Positions 1-10,776 of a stretch of DNA of 64,000 nt are shown in pieces (positions within the stretch are counted from its first letter, which is position 1; each line of letters starts with the position of its first letter). A model generated the notes under the pieces. The model ran no database searches, was not told the DNA's origin, and worked only from the letters and a program-made list of their open reading frames with translations. A program made the translations under genes and the position numbers. Source of the DNA: Trichomonas vaginalis G3 (Eukaryota > Parabasalia > Trichomonadida > Trichomonadidae); NCBI RefSeq assembly GCF_026262505.1, contig NC_067204.1:11612522-11676521 (forward strand), written 5' to 3'.

Positions 1-769
1 CATCAAAAGTGACAGCTCTCAATTTTTTGACATTTGTAAATTCTAAATTGAATGAGAAAAATGAAATAATACTAAGCATAATACAACATTCTAGATTTAA
101 TTATAATTAGGAAAAAGTTAGTTTTGAGAGTACTTTTCATAGGCATATAGAATGAAATCTTCTGAAAAATAATATCACATAAACTCATTTTATTTTCTAA
201 TATATAACTATTTTATATAAAAATCAAATTCAATGATCTTAAAAGCGAAGGATAAACCTCAAAATTTACGAATATAATGAGTGGGAATATAATGCTTATC
301 TATCAAAACCATATGAAATATTAATTTTTGACGACAATTAGCAAAAAATGTTAAATGTTAACACTCAGTCCATTTGAATATGAAAAATAAAATTGACTTT
401 GATTAAATGTTTTTATTTATCATGCAATTCTTCTTGCGACCAAAGATTTGAATAAAATTTCAAAAAATAAGATAGCTTAAAAAATAATATACGGTAGTGT
501 TTACTAATAGATGAAAGTAGTATATGTTGAAGGGTTTAGTGACTTTTTTTGTTACGTCTATATATAGATGAAGGTATATTTTCACATCTTCTATATATAG
601 ATGATATAAAAATTTTTTCTTACGTTTTTTAAGTCATGAATTCGTAAGAAAGCGCGACATTATTAAATAAATTAGTAATAAATATTATATACTAAACACA
701 TTTTAAAAAATTAACATTAATTTTAAAATAATTTATTTTTTTATCTTTTATAAAAGAAGCTATATATAG
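1..769. other. Left flank of Maverick A, no gene seen
   Basis: No convincing reading frame on either strand. The stretch is very AT-rich. Two things stand out: a hairpin with TTCTTACG at 617-624 pairing with CGTAAGAA at 643-650, and three copies of TATATAGATGA near 561, 592 and 762, the last touching the first gene. Somewhere here lies the left terminus of Maverick A, but I could not match it to an inverted copy on the right side, so the boundary is unresolved. Confidence 0.5.
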
Positions 770-1084
770 ATGATGTCAGATATTCCGCGATTAATTAAAC
801 ATTGTTTAAATCCTGAATGGGTTAAACTTCAATTTAAAAATGAAGATTGTGAATTATTAAATGAATATGAAAGCCAAAATAAGCTAATGAGGTATAAATA
901 TAATGATAAAGAATATTTAATTTCATGGAATCAATGGAGTCATAATCAAAGACCTCATAAACGAGAAGAAGAAATTGAAAATAATGAAATGGAAATCATT
1001 AATGACATTAAAGAGGATGGAATTCATATAAAAATAAGAAGTCTGTTTGACATTAAGAATGATTTATATATAAAAATAAAATAA
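770..1084 (+). CDS. Hypothetical protein, first gene of Maverick A
   Basis: A 104-residue protein that I do not recognise. It starts with two consecutive ATGs (770 and 773), directly behind the third TATATAGATGA repeat. The N-terminal half has evenly spaced aromatic and charged residues (WNQWSHNQRPHKREEE around residues 52-67), the C-terminal half is lysine and isoleucine rich. No membrane segment or signal peptide is seen. It is codirectional with the PolB cluster, and an AT-rich gap of about 60 bp separates it from the next gene. No counterpart was found in the B elements. It may be a small accessory or DNA-binding protein, but nothing in the sequence proves that. Confidence 0.45.
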   Translation: MMSDIPRLIKHCLNPEWVKLQFKNEDCELLNEYESQNKLMRYKYNDKEYLISWNQWSHNQRPHKREEEIENNEMEIINDIKEDGIHIKIRSLFDIKNDLYIKIK

Positions 1085-1146
1085 ACTTCTTACGAAAAAT
1101 TAAAACTTAGTTATGTTTATTATTTTATTTTTTTATTTTGTATGAA

Positions 1147-2251
1147 ATGAGCGTCAAAACTAACAACGTTAAAAAATTAGGATTCACAAACGAGGAAATA
1201 AAGGATATATTAGAGGAGGTAGGTTATGAAGTTAATAAATATTATTTAAGAAATTGTCAAAAATTTGCCGAGTTATTAAATGATTTAGATTATGATGGAA
1301 AAATGAATAAAGATGATGTTATAAATTTCTTATATCCCACATCTGAAGAAGAAAAACCTAAAGAACCTGATGTTTTCCCCGAATATTATGAAGAACGGAT
1401 TAAAGATGATGAATACAATGAAATTGAAAGACTGAAAAAAATAAGAGATGAAATAGATGAAAAAATTAAGGAATTAAGAGAAGTTGAAAAATATAATGAA
1501 AATGAAGTAGAGGGTTTAATGAATATCCCAGCTTCAGAATCAGAAGTTCCGAAATCTCATGAAGAAAGATATAAAAATTATGTCTCAGAATCAACACAAA
1601 ATTTATTAGATGGTGAAATAGACGAAATACTTTCAGAAGAATGTACTAAATTTATACGTAAACATAAGTTACAATTTATTGATAATGAAGAATACCCTTG
1701 TATCTTATTTTCACCCCCTCTCGATTCTGAGAAATTCAAAAAAGCTCTTAAAAACGTGACATATGCAACTAATACGATTAAGAAGAAGATCATGATATTT
1801 ACACAAATTATTATTTAAATAAATGCACTGGTGTTGATAAAGTTTTTGATTTATTAGATAAAATATCAAAAGAAACCATTGGAACATATAAAATTTTATG
1901 TGATTGCGGTTTCATTGTTGAAGATACCAATAATGTTTCATATGAAAGAACAGCACCGAAGGAAGACGAAGTTGAAAGGTCTATACCATTCGTTATTAAG
2001 AACATAAAAGATATGAAAACTTATAAACATTATATTTATTCATTTATTTCAGAAAAAATGGAAGCAACCCATAAAACATCTTCTCATCATTTATAGCTAT
2101 TCATACATTCCTTTTCAAAGTTGTGAAATTAAATAAGACAGGAATTAGATTTAATGTATCAGGGTACGCATTCTTGAGTAAATTAAAATGTATTCGTCAC
2201 GTCGCAGATGATAAAAATTTATGTGTTCTTAATTCATTTTATGGGCTTTAA
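1147..2251 (+). pseudogene. PolB-upstream protein of Maverick A, frameshifted
   Basis: The open part runs to 1818 (about 223 residues from the ATG at 1147, which follows a T-rich promoter-like tract). Coding-like sequence continues in other frames to about 2251, so at least two indels break it (near 1790 and near 2090). The N-terminal 60 residues (FTNEEIKDILEEVGYEVNKY, then NDLDYDGKMNKDDVINFLYP) resemble the start of the gene at 21064-22095, which sits at the same place upstream of the B-element polymerase. Residues 100-120 are a charged helix, probably coiled coil. Conserved position before a protein-primed type PolB makes a terminal-protein or polymerase-accessory role conceivable, but that is inference from location only. 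Confidence 0.5.
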
Positions 2252-2290
2252 AAAATAAACTTTATTTTTTAATTTTTTATTCTTACATAA

Positions 2291-5200
2291 ATGAACAAAA
2301 ACGGAACCGCTAAAATGAATGATAATCAAATTAGAGCAGAAGGTAGAAGGTTATTTAAACGCTTCTATAACATTCCTGATGGTGTTAATCCTAAAACTCG
2401 TAGAAGCTATTTAAATGAAGCAATAGATGCATATGAAGGGTTTGACATTTCATCAGAAAGTGAGAGATTAGCGAGAATGTTAAATGTTAATATTGATTTC
2501 TATTATTGTGATCCTCAACCAGAAGACGTGGACATAAATAAGGTAGACTTTCCATTAGTGGAATCAATAATGATAGATCCAGAATTTGAAACAGTAAATA
2601 TTTTATTAACACAGAGTCCATGTGGAAAACTTCACGCTGACAGAATAACAGACGTTGAAGCACTCACCGGCTATAAAGTTTGTCCATATTGTAAAGAAGA
2701 AGTTTATTCTATCCGTGATGATCCAGAAAGAAAAAACCAAAGAAGATTTTTAAAGCATTGTGAGAAATGTAAAGAAAATAATGGGAGATTAATTCAAGAC
2801 GTTCAGTTGCAAAAGACACAGCAACCATATGCACCACATATTACGAAACAGAAGATATATCAGTGGTTATTAGCTCATAATTTGCAGGAATATTATCAAC
2901 CGACAAGATATTATATTACTTTTGACTTCGAAACATTAGAGACTAAAGAAGAATTACAACTTTCTGAGTGTGCAACTTTGAACGCTTACTTAAAACCATT
3001 CATGGTATCATCAACGGTTCAATTAAACGATAAAACATATACGAGGAATTTTTGCTTAACTTCGAGTGATTCTTTTATTTCTGATTGGATTGAGTTTTTA
3101 TTTTCAACCTGTTCATTAGTTGCTAAATCAAATATGAGTCAATACAATGAATTATTGAAATTGCAAACGGCGGGGACTTTGTCCCATACATTAAATGAAA
3201 AACAGAAGGAAGCATTTAAAGAACTTCTAGATGAGGAATTCAATAAAGTGAATATCATAGGTTTTAATTCGGGAAAGTTTGATTTAAATTTAATTCTTCG
3301 TGATTTAAACACTGCAAAATGGAAAATAAAATCAATGCTGGGTTCATCTTCACAATTTAAGCAAGTCATTGTAAAGAAAACAAACGCTCCATATGAATTG
3401 AGATTTATTGACATCAGAAATTATATAGCGGGTGGGACATTAGACCAATTCACTCAAGATTTCGGAAACAATAAATCACGTGTTAAATCCTTTTTCCCTT
3501 ATCAATTCATCACGTGGGAAAATTACGAAGAAGAATTATATAAAGAGGAACCATTCACTCAAGATTCATTTTATTCAGCATTAACTCAAGAAACTATATC
3601 AGATAGTGATTATCAAATATATCTCAATGATGCTAAAAATTTTAAGAATAGATTAGAATATTTTATTCATTATTGCAATAAAGATGTTGAAATTATGATT
3701 GACCCAATCGATAAAATTATTGAAGAAACATTTGTTTATAAAATTGATATGCTTCATAATCTTTCTTTATCATCGAATGCTTCAATGATTCGTTACGCTT
3801 TAGCATATAAAGACTTTAATCCTAATGAAAAATATCCTGAGGAAGAGATAGAATCAAGTTTTGAATTAACGAAAAAGTATTGGAAATATAAAATTGAATC
3901 ATATAAGAAACAAGATGAAAAAGCAGAAAGAGATACTAAAAATAATGTTTCAATGGATGATTTTCAATACTATCACGATTTAATCCTTTCATCTAAATGC
4001 AAAATGTGTGGTAAAGCGTTTACATATGCAAATAAACCAACATTGGATAGAATCGATAATGAAAAACCACATACTAAAGAAAATTGTCAGTTAATGTGTT
4101 GTTATTGCAATGTCGTAAAATCAAATAAAGATGAAGATGTTCAACGTTTAAGAATCAATTTAAGAAATTATACATTAAAAAATAATTTACCAATGACTTT
4201 AGATTCATTTGAAGCTTATCACATTCTCCGTAATGGAATTACTGGTGGTCTATCAAATGTTCAACATCGTGTTAATCTTAAAGGAATCACGCACATTAAT
4301 AAACTTTCATATAGTCCAGAAACTAAAACTGTATCAAATGAGGACACCACCAACATTATGACTCATTTCGTTGGTGTTGACTTTAATTCATTATATCCTT
4401 CATCATTTTCATCTAATCCTCATGATTTCATTCAATATACTGACCATAAAATGTATATGCCGGGAAGATTGAATGGTGTTATCATTTGTGATACAGCAAC
4501 AAAGAAAGCAAAAGCACTGGGAATTATTAGAAAGAAAAATACTTTATTCGTGGCTGAAGTAAAGGGTCACATTGATGAAAAATACATTAATGATTACATT
4601 AACTTTTTACCGATAATAAGAAACTTAGATATTATCACAGATGAAAAAACAAATGGCAGTTTTATGTATAATTACATGAAATCAAACAATCTACCAGTTG
4701 ACCAGAAACAGAGGAAATTAACTCAGTTAGCATCAACACACAACCAATATCAACCATTTTCTTCTTATTATCTTTGGTATCTAATAGACAGATTTCATTT
4801 TATCATCGATGATATTCAATAAATTTTAACATTTACTAAAAACACTTGTTTTAATGAATTTGCGAACGAATTTATGAACGAAAGACAAAAGGCTGAATTA
4901 GAAGGAAATAAAGGAAAAAGTTTATTTTGCAAGATTTCGCTTAATGGATCATATGGTTACGATGCAATGAATACGCAAAATTACGCAAAGACTAAAATAA
5001 TGAATGCACAGAAGGCACGCGTTGCATGTATGTCAAATAAGTTTAAAAACATAAGAGAAATAGGTGAAGATACATATCAAGTGATGCTTAAAGATAGATT
5101 TTATAGATGTGATACATGTTTACAAGAGGCATTCTTCACTTTAGATAATGCTAAATACTGGTATTTGTTTTCATTTATGATTTTATGTATAAATGCATGG

Positions 5201-5757
5201 ATGTTAATCGTTTTCATTTCATTGAAGGTGATACTGATTCATCTTATTGGGCAATCGCTGGCGATCCAAGTCTTCCTAACACTCAAGCATTTCAAGCAAT
5301 TGTTACCGATAAACAATTTTATGATAAAAACATTTTCAAATTCGCACCTTTTGATTTCTTCTGTTTTGATGAGAAATTTAAACCTAAATTAAAGAATAAA
5401 GCTGAAGAAAAAGCACATGAGAAGAAGTTATTGGGTTTAGCAATTGAGAAACAAGGTGATAACATGGTTGCTTTATGCCCTATGTGTTATACATCATTCA
5501 ACGGTTCAATTGATGGAAGTGATTTTAAAAAGATTGCACAAAAAATGAAAGGTGTTAGTTTACGACAAAACAAGCAATTAACACCTAAAAATTATTTGGA
5601 TATAATAAATGATAAAGTTATTTTCGATGGTCAGAATATTAATTTACAACTTAAAAACGGGTCAATGACTCGCTTAACAATCGGTAAGACTGCATTAACA
5701 GGAGCACACACTAAGGCTGTATGTTGTGAAAATGGATGTTGTATGCCATTTATTTAA
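2291..5757 (+). pseudogene. POLB: Family B DNA polymerase of Maverick A with embedded HNH-type zinc module, broken
   Basis: The replicative polymerase of the element. From the ATG at 2291 (context CATAAATG) I see an N-terminal Cys cluster (CPYCKEE, about residues 127-160), 3'-5' exonuclease motifs DFET (D212), GFNSGKFD (D331) and YCNKDV (D465), then a Cys/His module at about 566-615 (CKMCGKAF, LDRIDN, CCYCNVVKSNK) like HNH or endonuclease VII zinc folds, then polymerase motif A DFNSLYPS (697-704). An in-frame TAA at 4820 ends the first part; the same frame reopens at 4874 with motif B (KISLNGSYGY), and a frameshift near 5180 moves motif C (GDTDSS) into the frame ending at 5757. All catalytic motifs survive, so the gene is recently dead or the breaks are sequence errors. 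The length of about 1150 codons fits Maverick polymerases. Confidence 0.88.
3166..3185. repeat. Degenerate double-hairpin element inside polymerase gene
   Basis: GGGAC TTT GTCCC forms a hairpin at 3173-3185 and is preceded by a decayed GCAAACGGC arm. It is translated in frame between the exonuclease I and II motifs. It matches the layout of the better preserved copy at 45197-45223. Confidence 0.5.
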
Positions 5758-5813
5758 TATAATTTAAAAACGTAGGGGTTGAGTCATGAATTTAAAATTT
5801 TATTTTTAATAAA

Positions 5814-5909
5814 ATGCCACAGAAGAGACAAAAGGAACCGTTGAATGATGCGATTCAATATGTAAATAATGGTTTTGATACTATGATTCAAAGAGGTGGG
5901 CACCCTTAA
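5814..5909 (+). CDS. Small ORF after the polymerase, possibly a truncated structural gene
   Basis: A 31-residue frame starting MPQKRQKEPLNDAIQYV, preceded by a T-rich tract and TAATAAAATG. The sequence LNDAIQYVNNGF...RGGHP loosely recalls LPNDYGAPIEYFLRAAQWQ...GHPLG of the proline-rich membrane protein at 13937-14407, so this may be the stub of its Maverick A counterpart. It is short, so it may also be chance. Confidence 0.35.
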   Translation: MPQKRQKEPLNDAIQYVNNGFDTMIQRGGHP

Positions 5910-5933
5910 AACATTTATTTTATTTTTATATAA

Positions 5934-7524
5934 ATGGATAACGCAGATTTAGAAAATTTAATTGATGATTTAGTATTTAATCAAAATTTTCTTAATTATT
6001 ATGAATTAAAATCATATCTCCAAAAACATAATAACAATATAACGGATGATGATATGGATTATTATTATTCATATTATAAAAATGAAATTTTGAAATATCA
6101 TGATAAAATAATTTCTGAAATTAAAGACAAAATTAAAAATAATGAATATACAAAGGGAAAAACTAAATCACAACTTAAACAGTTGAAAGATTTCAAAAAT
6201 AAAGTATTAACAGAAGAAGATATTGATGAATTATATAAATTATATAATCCTGAGCCGCAAAAGCCAAAGGAACAAAAACAAAAGAAAAAAGCCGAAAACA
6301 ACACCAAAAGAGAAAGTAGCAAATGTTCAACAGCTAAAGGTGCAAAACGCCCAGGTCCTTCAGACCATAAATGAAGCACAAGCTTTAATTTATGATTCAT
6401 TAGTTAAACCATATTCAGCCCGACTTTTAAATGAAGATCAACTTTTGGAATTCATCCTTCAACATAAACTCGAAGTGGGAAAGTATATCAAACCTTTATA
6501 TACAGCATATTTAAAACAAATGAATAGAATACATCCAGAATTAATGAAAGGAAAATCAACAACTAAAACTTCATCATCCAAAATCAAAGCAGATAAAATT
6601 AAACCACTTGCAATACCAAAACCTCCAACGACAGTACCTCCCCCTCCTTCAGTTAATCCTTCATCATTCACTTTATTATATCCATTTCAAACATTAAAGA
6701 AGCAAAAAGATTTTAAAAAGGATTTCAAGATATTAAATAAACCAATTGACCCGAAAATTCAACCGTTAAAGGAAAAATTTAGTCGCCCTTCATTTGCACC
6801 ATATCCATATTCATACGAAATAGATCATCTGGAATATTCAAAAGGAAACGTTACTTATTTATTTGCCATTAACATTAACACTAGATATTTATATTGCATT
6901 CCAGTGAAAGGGAAAACAGAACAGGAAACAAGAAGAGCTATTCAATACTTACTAGATCATGAAAGAGTAGATAATATCAGGGGTGATGGTGATAAAGGAT
7001 TTCAGGCAACTATGATTCATTATTTCCCACAAATTAATTTTTACTTCTCATCCTCTCCATATACGTTTCATAATAAAATAGTTGATGCGGCAATGAGAAC
7101 TCTTAGAGATGCGTTAGGGGTTAACGGTCAGATATACTGGGATGGAAATCATGACTCCATCATACAACAGTTAGTATATTATTACAATAATACATGGCAT
7201 AGAACTATAAACATGAAACCAGTGGAAATGAAAAATGATATTTCAAAAGAATGGGAATATATTAGAAAGCAAATGGAAAGGTTAAATGATGTTAAACGTG
7301 AACTAATTAATTCGGGGCTCATGAATTTTAAACAAGGGGATAAAGTTTTGATTCATCTCGATTATGGAAAAACTAATAAATCAATGACAAAAAGAAGACG
7401 AAGATTTGACACAATAGCTGAATTTGTTAGATATATTAACGGCAATGCATTAGTTGAAGTTGACAATAAATTAATAGAAATTCCGATTTATTTTATTACT
7501 CCATTATATTTAAATAATATTTAA
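5934..7524 (+). pseudogene. INT: Retroviral-type integrase of Maverick A, one frameshift near the N-terminus
   Basis: Joins the element to host DNA. The frame from 5934 (ATATAAATG) covers about 115 residues of acidic, Tyr-rich N-terminus and then passes into the frame ending at 7524 within the A-rich stretch near 6270-6300, so one indel separates them. The second frame holds a proline-rich linker (PPTTVPPPPSVNPS), then the RNase H-like core: EIDHLEY (first D), RGDGDKGF (second D), KIVDAAMRTLRD (third position), and a C-terminal basic SH3/chromo-like tail (MTKRRRRFD). The third catalytic position, Glu in classical DDE integrases, reads Asp here when the RTLRD helix is aligned with the B-element integrase. 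A double-hairpin element lies at 6339-6366. Confidence 0.8.
6339..6366. repeat. Double-hairpin element in integrase N-terminus
   Basis: Decayed first hairpin (GGTGC AAAA CGCCC) followed by GGTC CTTCA GACC. Together with its flanks it encodes QQLKVQNAQVLQTI in the integrase frame, nearly the same peptide as the element at 12232-12259 in an unrelated gene. Confidence 0.65.
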
Positions 7525-7543
7525 TTTTTTTATTTCGTAAGAA

Positions 7544-7864
7544 ATGAGTGACAACAAAGCAGCCAAGAGTCCTGATTCAATTAAAATTCAGAGTCCAGAC
7601 AATGAATATAAAAAGAAACTAAACAGAATTAAATCAAAAATATGCTATTACAAAAAGAAGCCGCAATGCGGTGGGGCTGATGCCCATAAAACTAAAGTAA
7701 TTGAAAACGATAAAGAGAGGAAAGAAATAATCGAAAAATTAGAAACATACCGTTCAATCCTTAAACTGAGTGAAGCAAAAATAAAAGAATTTAATAGAAT
7801 AAATAAATTGATTGGAAGAGATGAATTTAATAAAGATGAATTTTTAAACTCTATCCAAATTTAA
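7544..7864 (+). CDS. Hypothetical charged protein of Maverick A
   Basis: A 106-residue protein, basic in the first half and rich in Lys/Glu helices in the second (ETYRSILKLSEAKIKEFNRI), likely coiled coil. It starts 19 bp after the integrase stop, behind a T-rich tract and GTAAGAAATG. I do not recognise the family. Its length and helical C-terminus recall the protein at 13652-13888 of B1, without clear similarity. Residues 39-48 (KPQCGGADAH) are encoded by a double-hairpin element, so part of this protein derives from an insertion. Confidence 0.5.
   Translation: MSDNKAAKSPDSIKIQSPDNEYKKKLNRIKSKICYYKKKPQCGGADAHKTKVIENDKERKEIIEKLETYRSILKLSEAKIKEFNRINKLIGRDEFNKDEFLNSIQI
7660..7685. repeat. Double-hairpin element in coding sequence
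   Basis: GCCGC AAT GCGGT followed by GGGGC TGAT GCCC. Both stems are intact, and the element is read through in frame by the gene at 7544-7864. Confidence 0.75.
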
Positions 7865-7867
7865 TTT

Positions 7868-8052
7868 TTATTCCTCTTCGACAACGTCTCTTCGAGACGC
7901 CGAACCCTTCTGGGTTCTTCTTTCCATCATTACTGCATAACCGCATCTTCTCGGTTTTCGTGGTTTGTTGTTTTTAATTCGTTCTTGCATCATTTTTATC
8001 ATTTCCTCCCTTGTTATGATTCGTGGTAAATTTTGAGCTTGTGGGTATCCAT
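7868..8052 (-). pseudogene. Small basic protein gene, frame broken after the start codon
   Basis: On the minus strand an ATG at 8052 in the typical TATATAAATG context is out of frame by one base with a coding-like frame that reads GYPQAQNLPRIITREEMIKM and on to a stop at 7868. An internal ATG at 8002 would still give 44 residues (MIKMMQERIKNNKPRK...). The product would be strongly basic in the middle. The last part is encoded by the double hairpin at 7885-7917 (QKGSASRRDVV). It is convergent with the gene ending at 7864. Family unknown; the promoter context and restored frame support a real, damaged gene. Confidence 0.45.
7885..7917. repeat. Double-hairpin element
   Basis: CGTCTC TTC GAGACG, two bases, then GAACCC TTCT GGGTTC. 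Both stems are perfect 6-bp stems. It lies at the 3' end of the small minus-strand gene and is translated there. Confidence 0.75.
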
Positions 8053-8163
8053 TTATATAAAAATAAAATTTTGTTATCAGTTATTTTATCATCATTTTAT
8101 TAAGTTCATCTTTAGTTAATTTGAATGATAAGAAAATTTATTTTTGAATAACAAAATTCTCTT

Positions 8164-8322
8164 AAAATTACTGACAACATGACATTTAGACAACAGATAC
8201 GAAAGGAGGAAGGCATTTATGAATTATTTTTGAATAACTGAAGGTGTCACTACGTCACCATGTGTCATCTGGTTAATTAACTTCTCTTAAAAATGATGAC
8301 AACATGACATTTAGACAACAGT
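8164..8322 (-). repeat. 125-bp repeat, copy inverted relative to 10777-11040
   Basis: A unit of 125 bp, plus the start of a second, containing GACAACATGACATTTAGACAACA, GAAAGGAGGAAGGCATTTATG and GGTGTCACTACGTCACC. The latter is a near-palindrome. The same unit occurs about twice in reverse orientation downstream of the primase-helicase gene. A weaker partial copy precedes it from about 8140. Confidence 0.85.
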
Positions 8323-8393
8323 CCAGGAAATTTGATGCAGTCCAAAAATAAAGTTAGTTTTAAAATTATTTTTATTTTTTTATTCCTATATAA

Positions 8394-10693
8394 ATGACAA
8401 CAACAAACAACAACAGCAACTATATCGTTTCTGATGAAAAAGTTATTGATTCATTAGCTGAGGAATTAGTTGTGGCAGAAACTAAAACCCTCAACGAAAG
8501 AATTGGTGAAAACAAGATTGATTTACATAACTACCTCAAACACGATGGAGGAAGAGGAAGGAAAACTGGTATGGCTTTATTATAGTAAATAAAATTTCAA
8601 ATTTAACGATTATAGATGTTGATATCAATAAATCATACAATGATGAACTTAAAGAAACAGTTAGAAAAGACATTCTATCAAAACTTTCGGATAAAGATGT
8701 TATCGTTAAAACCGCTTCAGGAGGTCTTCACATTTATTGTAACACTAATTTCTTCTATGCAGTTTCGAACAGAATGATTAAATGCTATTCCTGCAATGAT
8801 TATGATATCGATATCATGACTTCTATTGATGATTCAAAGCGTTCTTTAGTGGTTATGGCTGATTCAAGAGTTCGCAAGAATGCAACAGAACCAATCAAAA
8901 CATACTCATTCATTCGTGGAAGTTATGATTCAACATTAACTAGAACAGTGAATGATATATTAAATGATTTGAATATTAAGGTAAGAGTTGAACAGAAGAA
9001 CGAAGAAATAAAGACTATCATGAATGAAAACAAAGATGTAAACATTGACGATAAACTTGCCCAGAGCATAGTTGATGGCATCAGTGATTTTGAAGTACAT
9101 AATGACGGTGGAAACATGAATTTAGAAAAAGAAGTTACATTATTCACACTGTTTCAAGCAATTAATTCGTTACCTAATCATTTAATTAATGAAGCATACG
9201 ATAACGTTTATAACTTCTGCAGCTTAACAGAAAATGCAAAAAGTAATTTTGAAAAAGCACGTAGTAGATATACACATCTAATGACTTCTCCATTTGTTTT
9301 GGTGAAGATTCTGAAACTATATCAAAAGGAATATTATGATGAATACGTTTTACCTTTATTACGTAAGCCAAAAATAACATTTGATATAAAACTTGATGAC
9401 TCGTTTTTGATAACAGATATTAGACGCAAGGCTGAAAATCATCAGTATAAAAACAGTTCTGAAGTAATTGAGGATTTATCACGTGTAATCCGTTTTGTAG
9501 ATTGTGGAAACAAATACTTCATTCAGAAAGATTACAACATACACGACAAAATGAATCAAATATCATTCGTTCTTCAATCAAACATGAAAGAGTCACTTAA
9601 AATGATTAAATTATTTAAAGAAGAAGGTAAAACCATAACAGCATGGGACGTACTACTAAATCAATTGTCTTCATTAACCGTTAAGGGTGTTTGCTTTAAA
9701 TCTGATTCCCCAGATGTTTTCTCAACGTTTCAAGGTTATAAATACAACATTCTTGAAAAGCCTGATTACTCAAAAATTGAGATGTTTATGGATTTCATTA
9801 AAGAAGCCATTTGTGATAATAATGATGAAGTGTATAAATACCTTCTCGGCTGGATTGCATCAATGATTCAACATCCTGGTATCAAGAATGAAACAGCAAT
9901 TATTTTGAAAGGACTTCAGGGAACAGGTAAAAACAGATTTACAAACATTATTTCTGAACTTCTCGCCGGTTATTCATGTAAAAACATTACTGAAATAGGT
10001 GAGCTAACGGGTAATTTCAACTCAGTAGTTGAGAATAAAATGTTTCTTGTACTTAATGAACTCAAGAATGTAGGTGAAGACAGACTCGCAAACTTCAACG
10101 CTTTGAAATCAATTATTACGGATAATGCGATTAGAATTAATGAAAAGAATCAACCCAGAAGAACTGCTCAGAATGTTGCCAATTTCATTTTGGTAACTAA
10201 TAACGTCTACCCTGTCAAAATTGAAGTTGGAGACAGAAGATACGTAGTTTTAAGAGTTAATGGTAAATTCAAGGGTCAATTTGATTACTTCAAGAATTTA
10301 ATGAATTCATGCACTAAGGAATTTTATGATAATTTACTGACGTATTTTATGCAATATGACCTTTCATCATTTAATGTACGAATCATACCGATGACTGAAG
10401 CCAAACAAGATTTAATTGAATTATCAACAAATCCTTTAGATGAATGGATAAATACACATTATGATGAATTGTGTGCAGGTATGACGTGTAAAAATGCTCT
10501 ATTCTGCAAACCATCAGACATGAAAGACAAAAACTTTCAAATGAGCATTAAGGATAAATGTGAAAGGAAACAGAGAAGAATAGATGGTAAACAAACATGG
10601 TGTTATGTTTTGAAAGAAGAAATGAAAGGATTATATAAACAGGTTGAACCAACGATAATGAGGATTCATTTACTGACGATGAAATACCTGTAA
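8394..10693 (+). pseudogene. D5-like primase-helicase (AEP primase plus SF3 helicase), one frameshift
   Basis: Predicted replication protein. It starts at ATATAAATG (8394); after 63 residues the frame closes at 8585, while coding sequence continues in another frame from about 8567 through 10693, so a single indel breaks it. The archaeo-eukaryotic primase part shows IIDVDINKS and TASGGLHIY at about 8615-8740. The SF3 helicase part, numbered from the internal ATG at 8774, has Walker A GLQGTGKN (380-387), a Walker B-like FLVLNELKN (about 422-430), and TNN...GDRRYVVL (about 471-492) with the usual Arg finger. Fusions of this kind are known from NCLDV D5 proteins, virophages and Polinton-like viruses, and are not part of the standard Maverick core set. 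Inverted 125-bp repeats flank the gene on both sides. Confidence 0.82.
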
Positions 10694-10697
10694 ATGA

Positions 10698-10725
10698 GCC
10701 GCTAAGCGGCGAGACCTGAAGGTCT
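10698..10725. repeat. Double-hairpin element after the primase-helicase stop codon
   Basis: GCCGC TAA GCGGC followed by AGACC TGAA GGTCT. It is one of the best preserved copies and lies four bases beyond the stop codon, where it could also act as a transcript end. Confidence 0.8.
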
Positions 10726-10776
10726 TGCAGTATAAAGTATGATTGGAATTTATTTTTGCATTAATCCTGCTGTGAT

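Noticed and set aside
1-770. Left TIR of Maverick A
   Set aside because: No inverted match to 62.2-63.3 kb could be found by eye, so I do not annotate a boundary.
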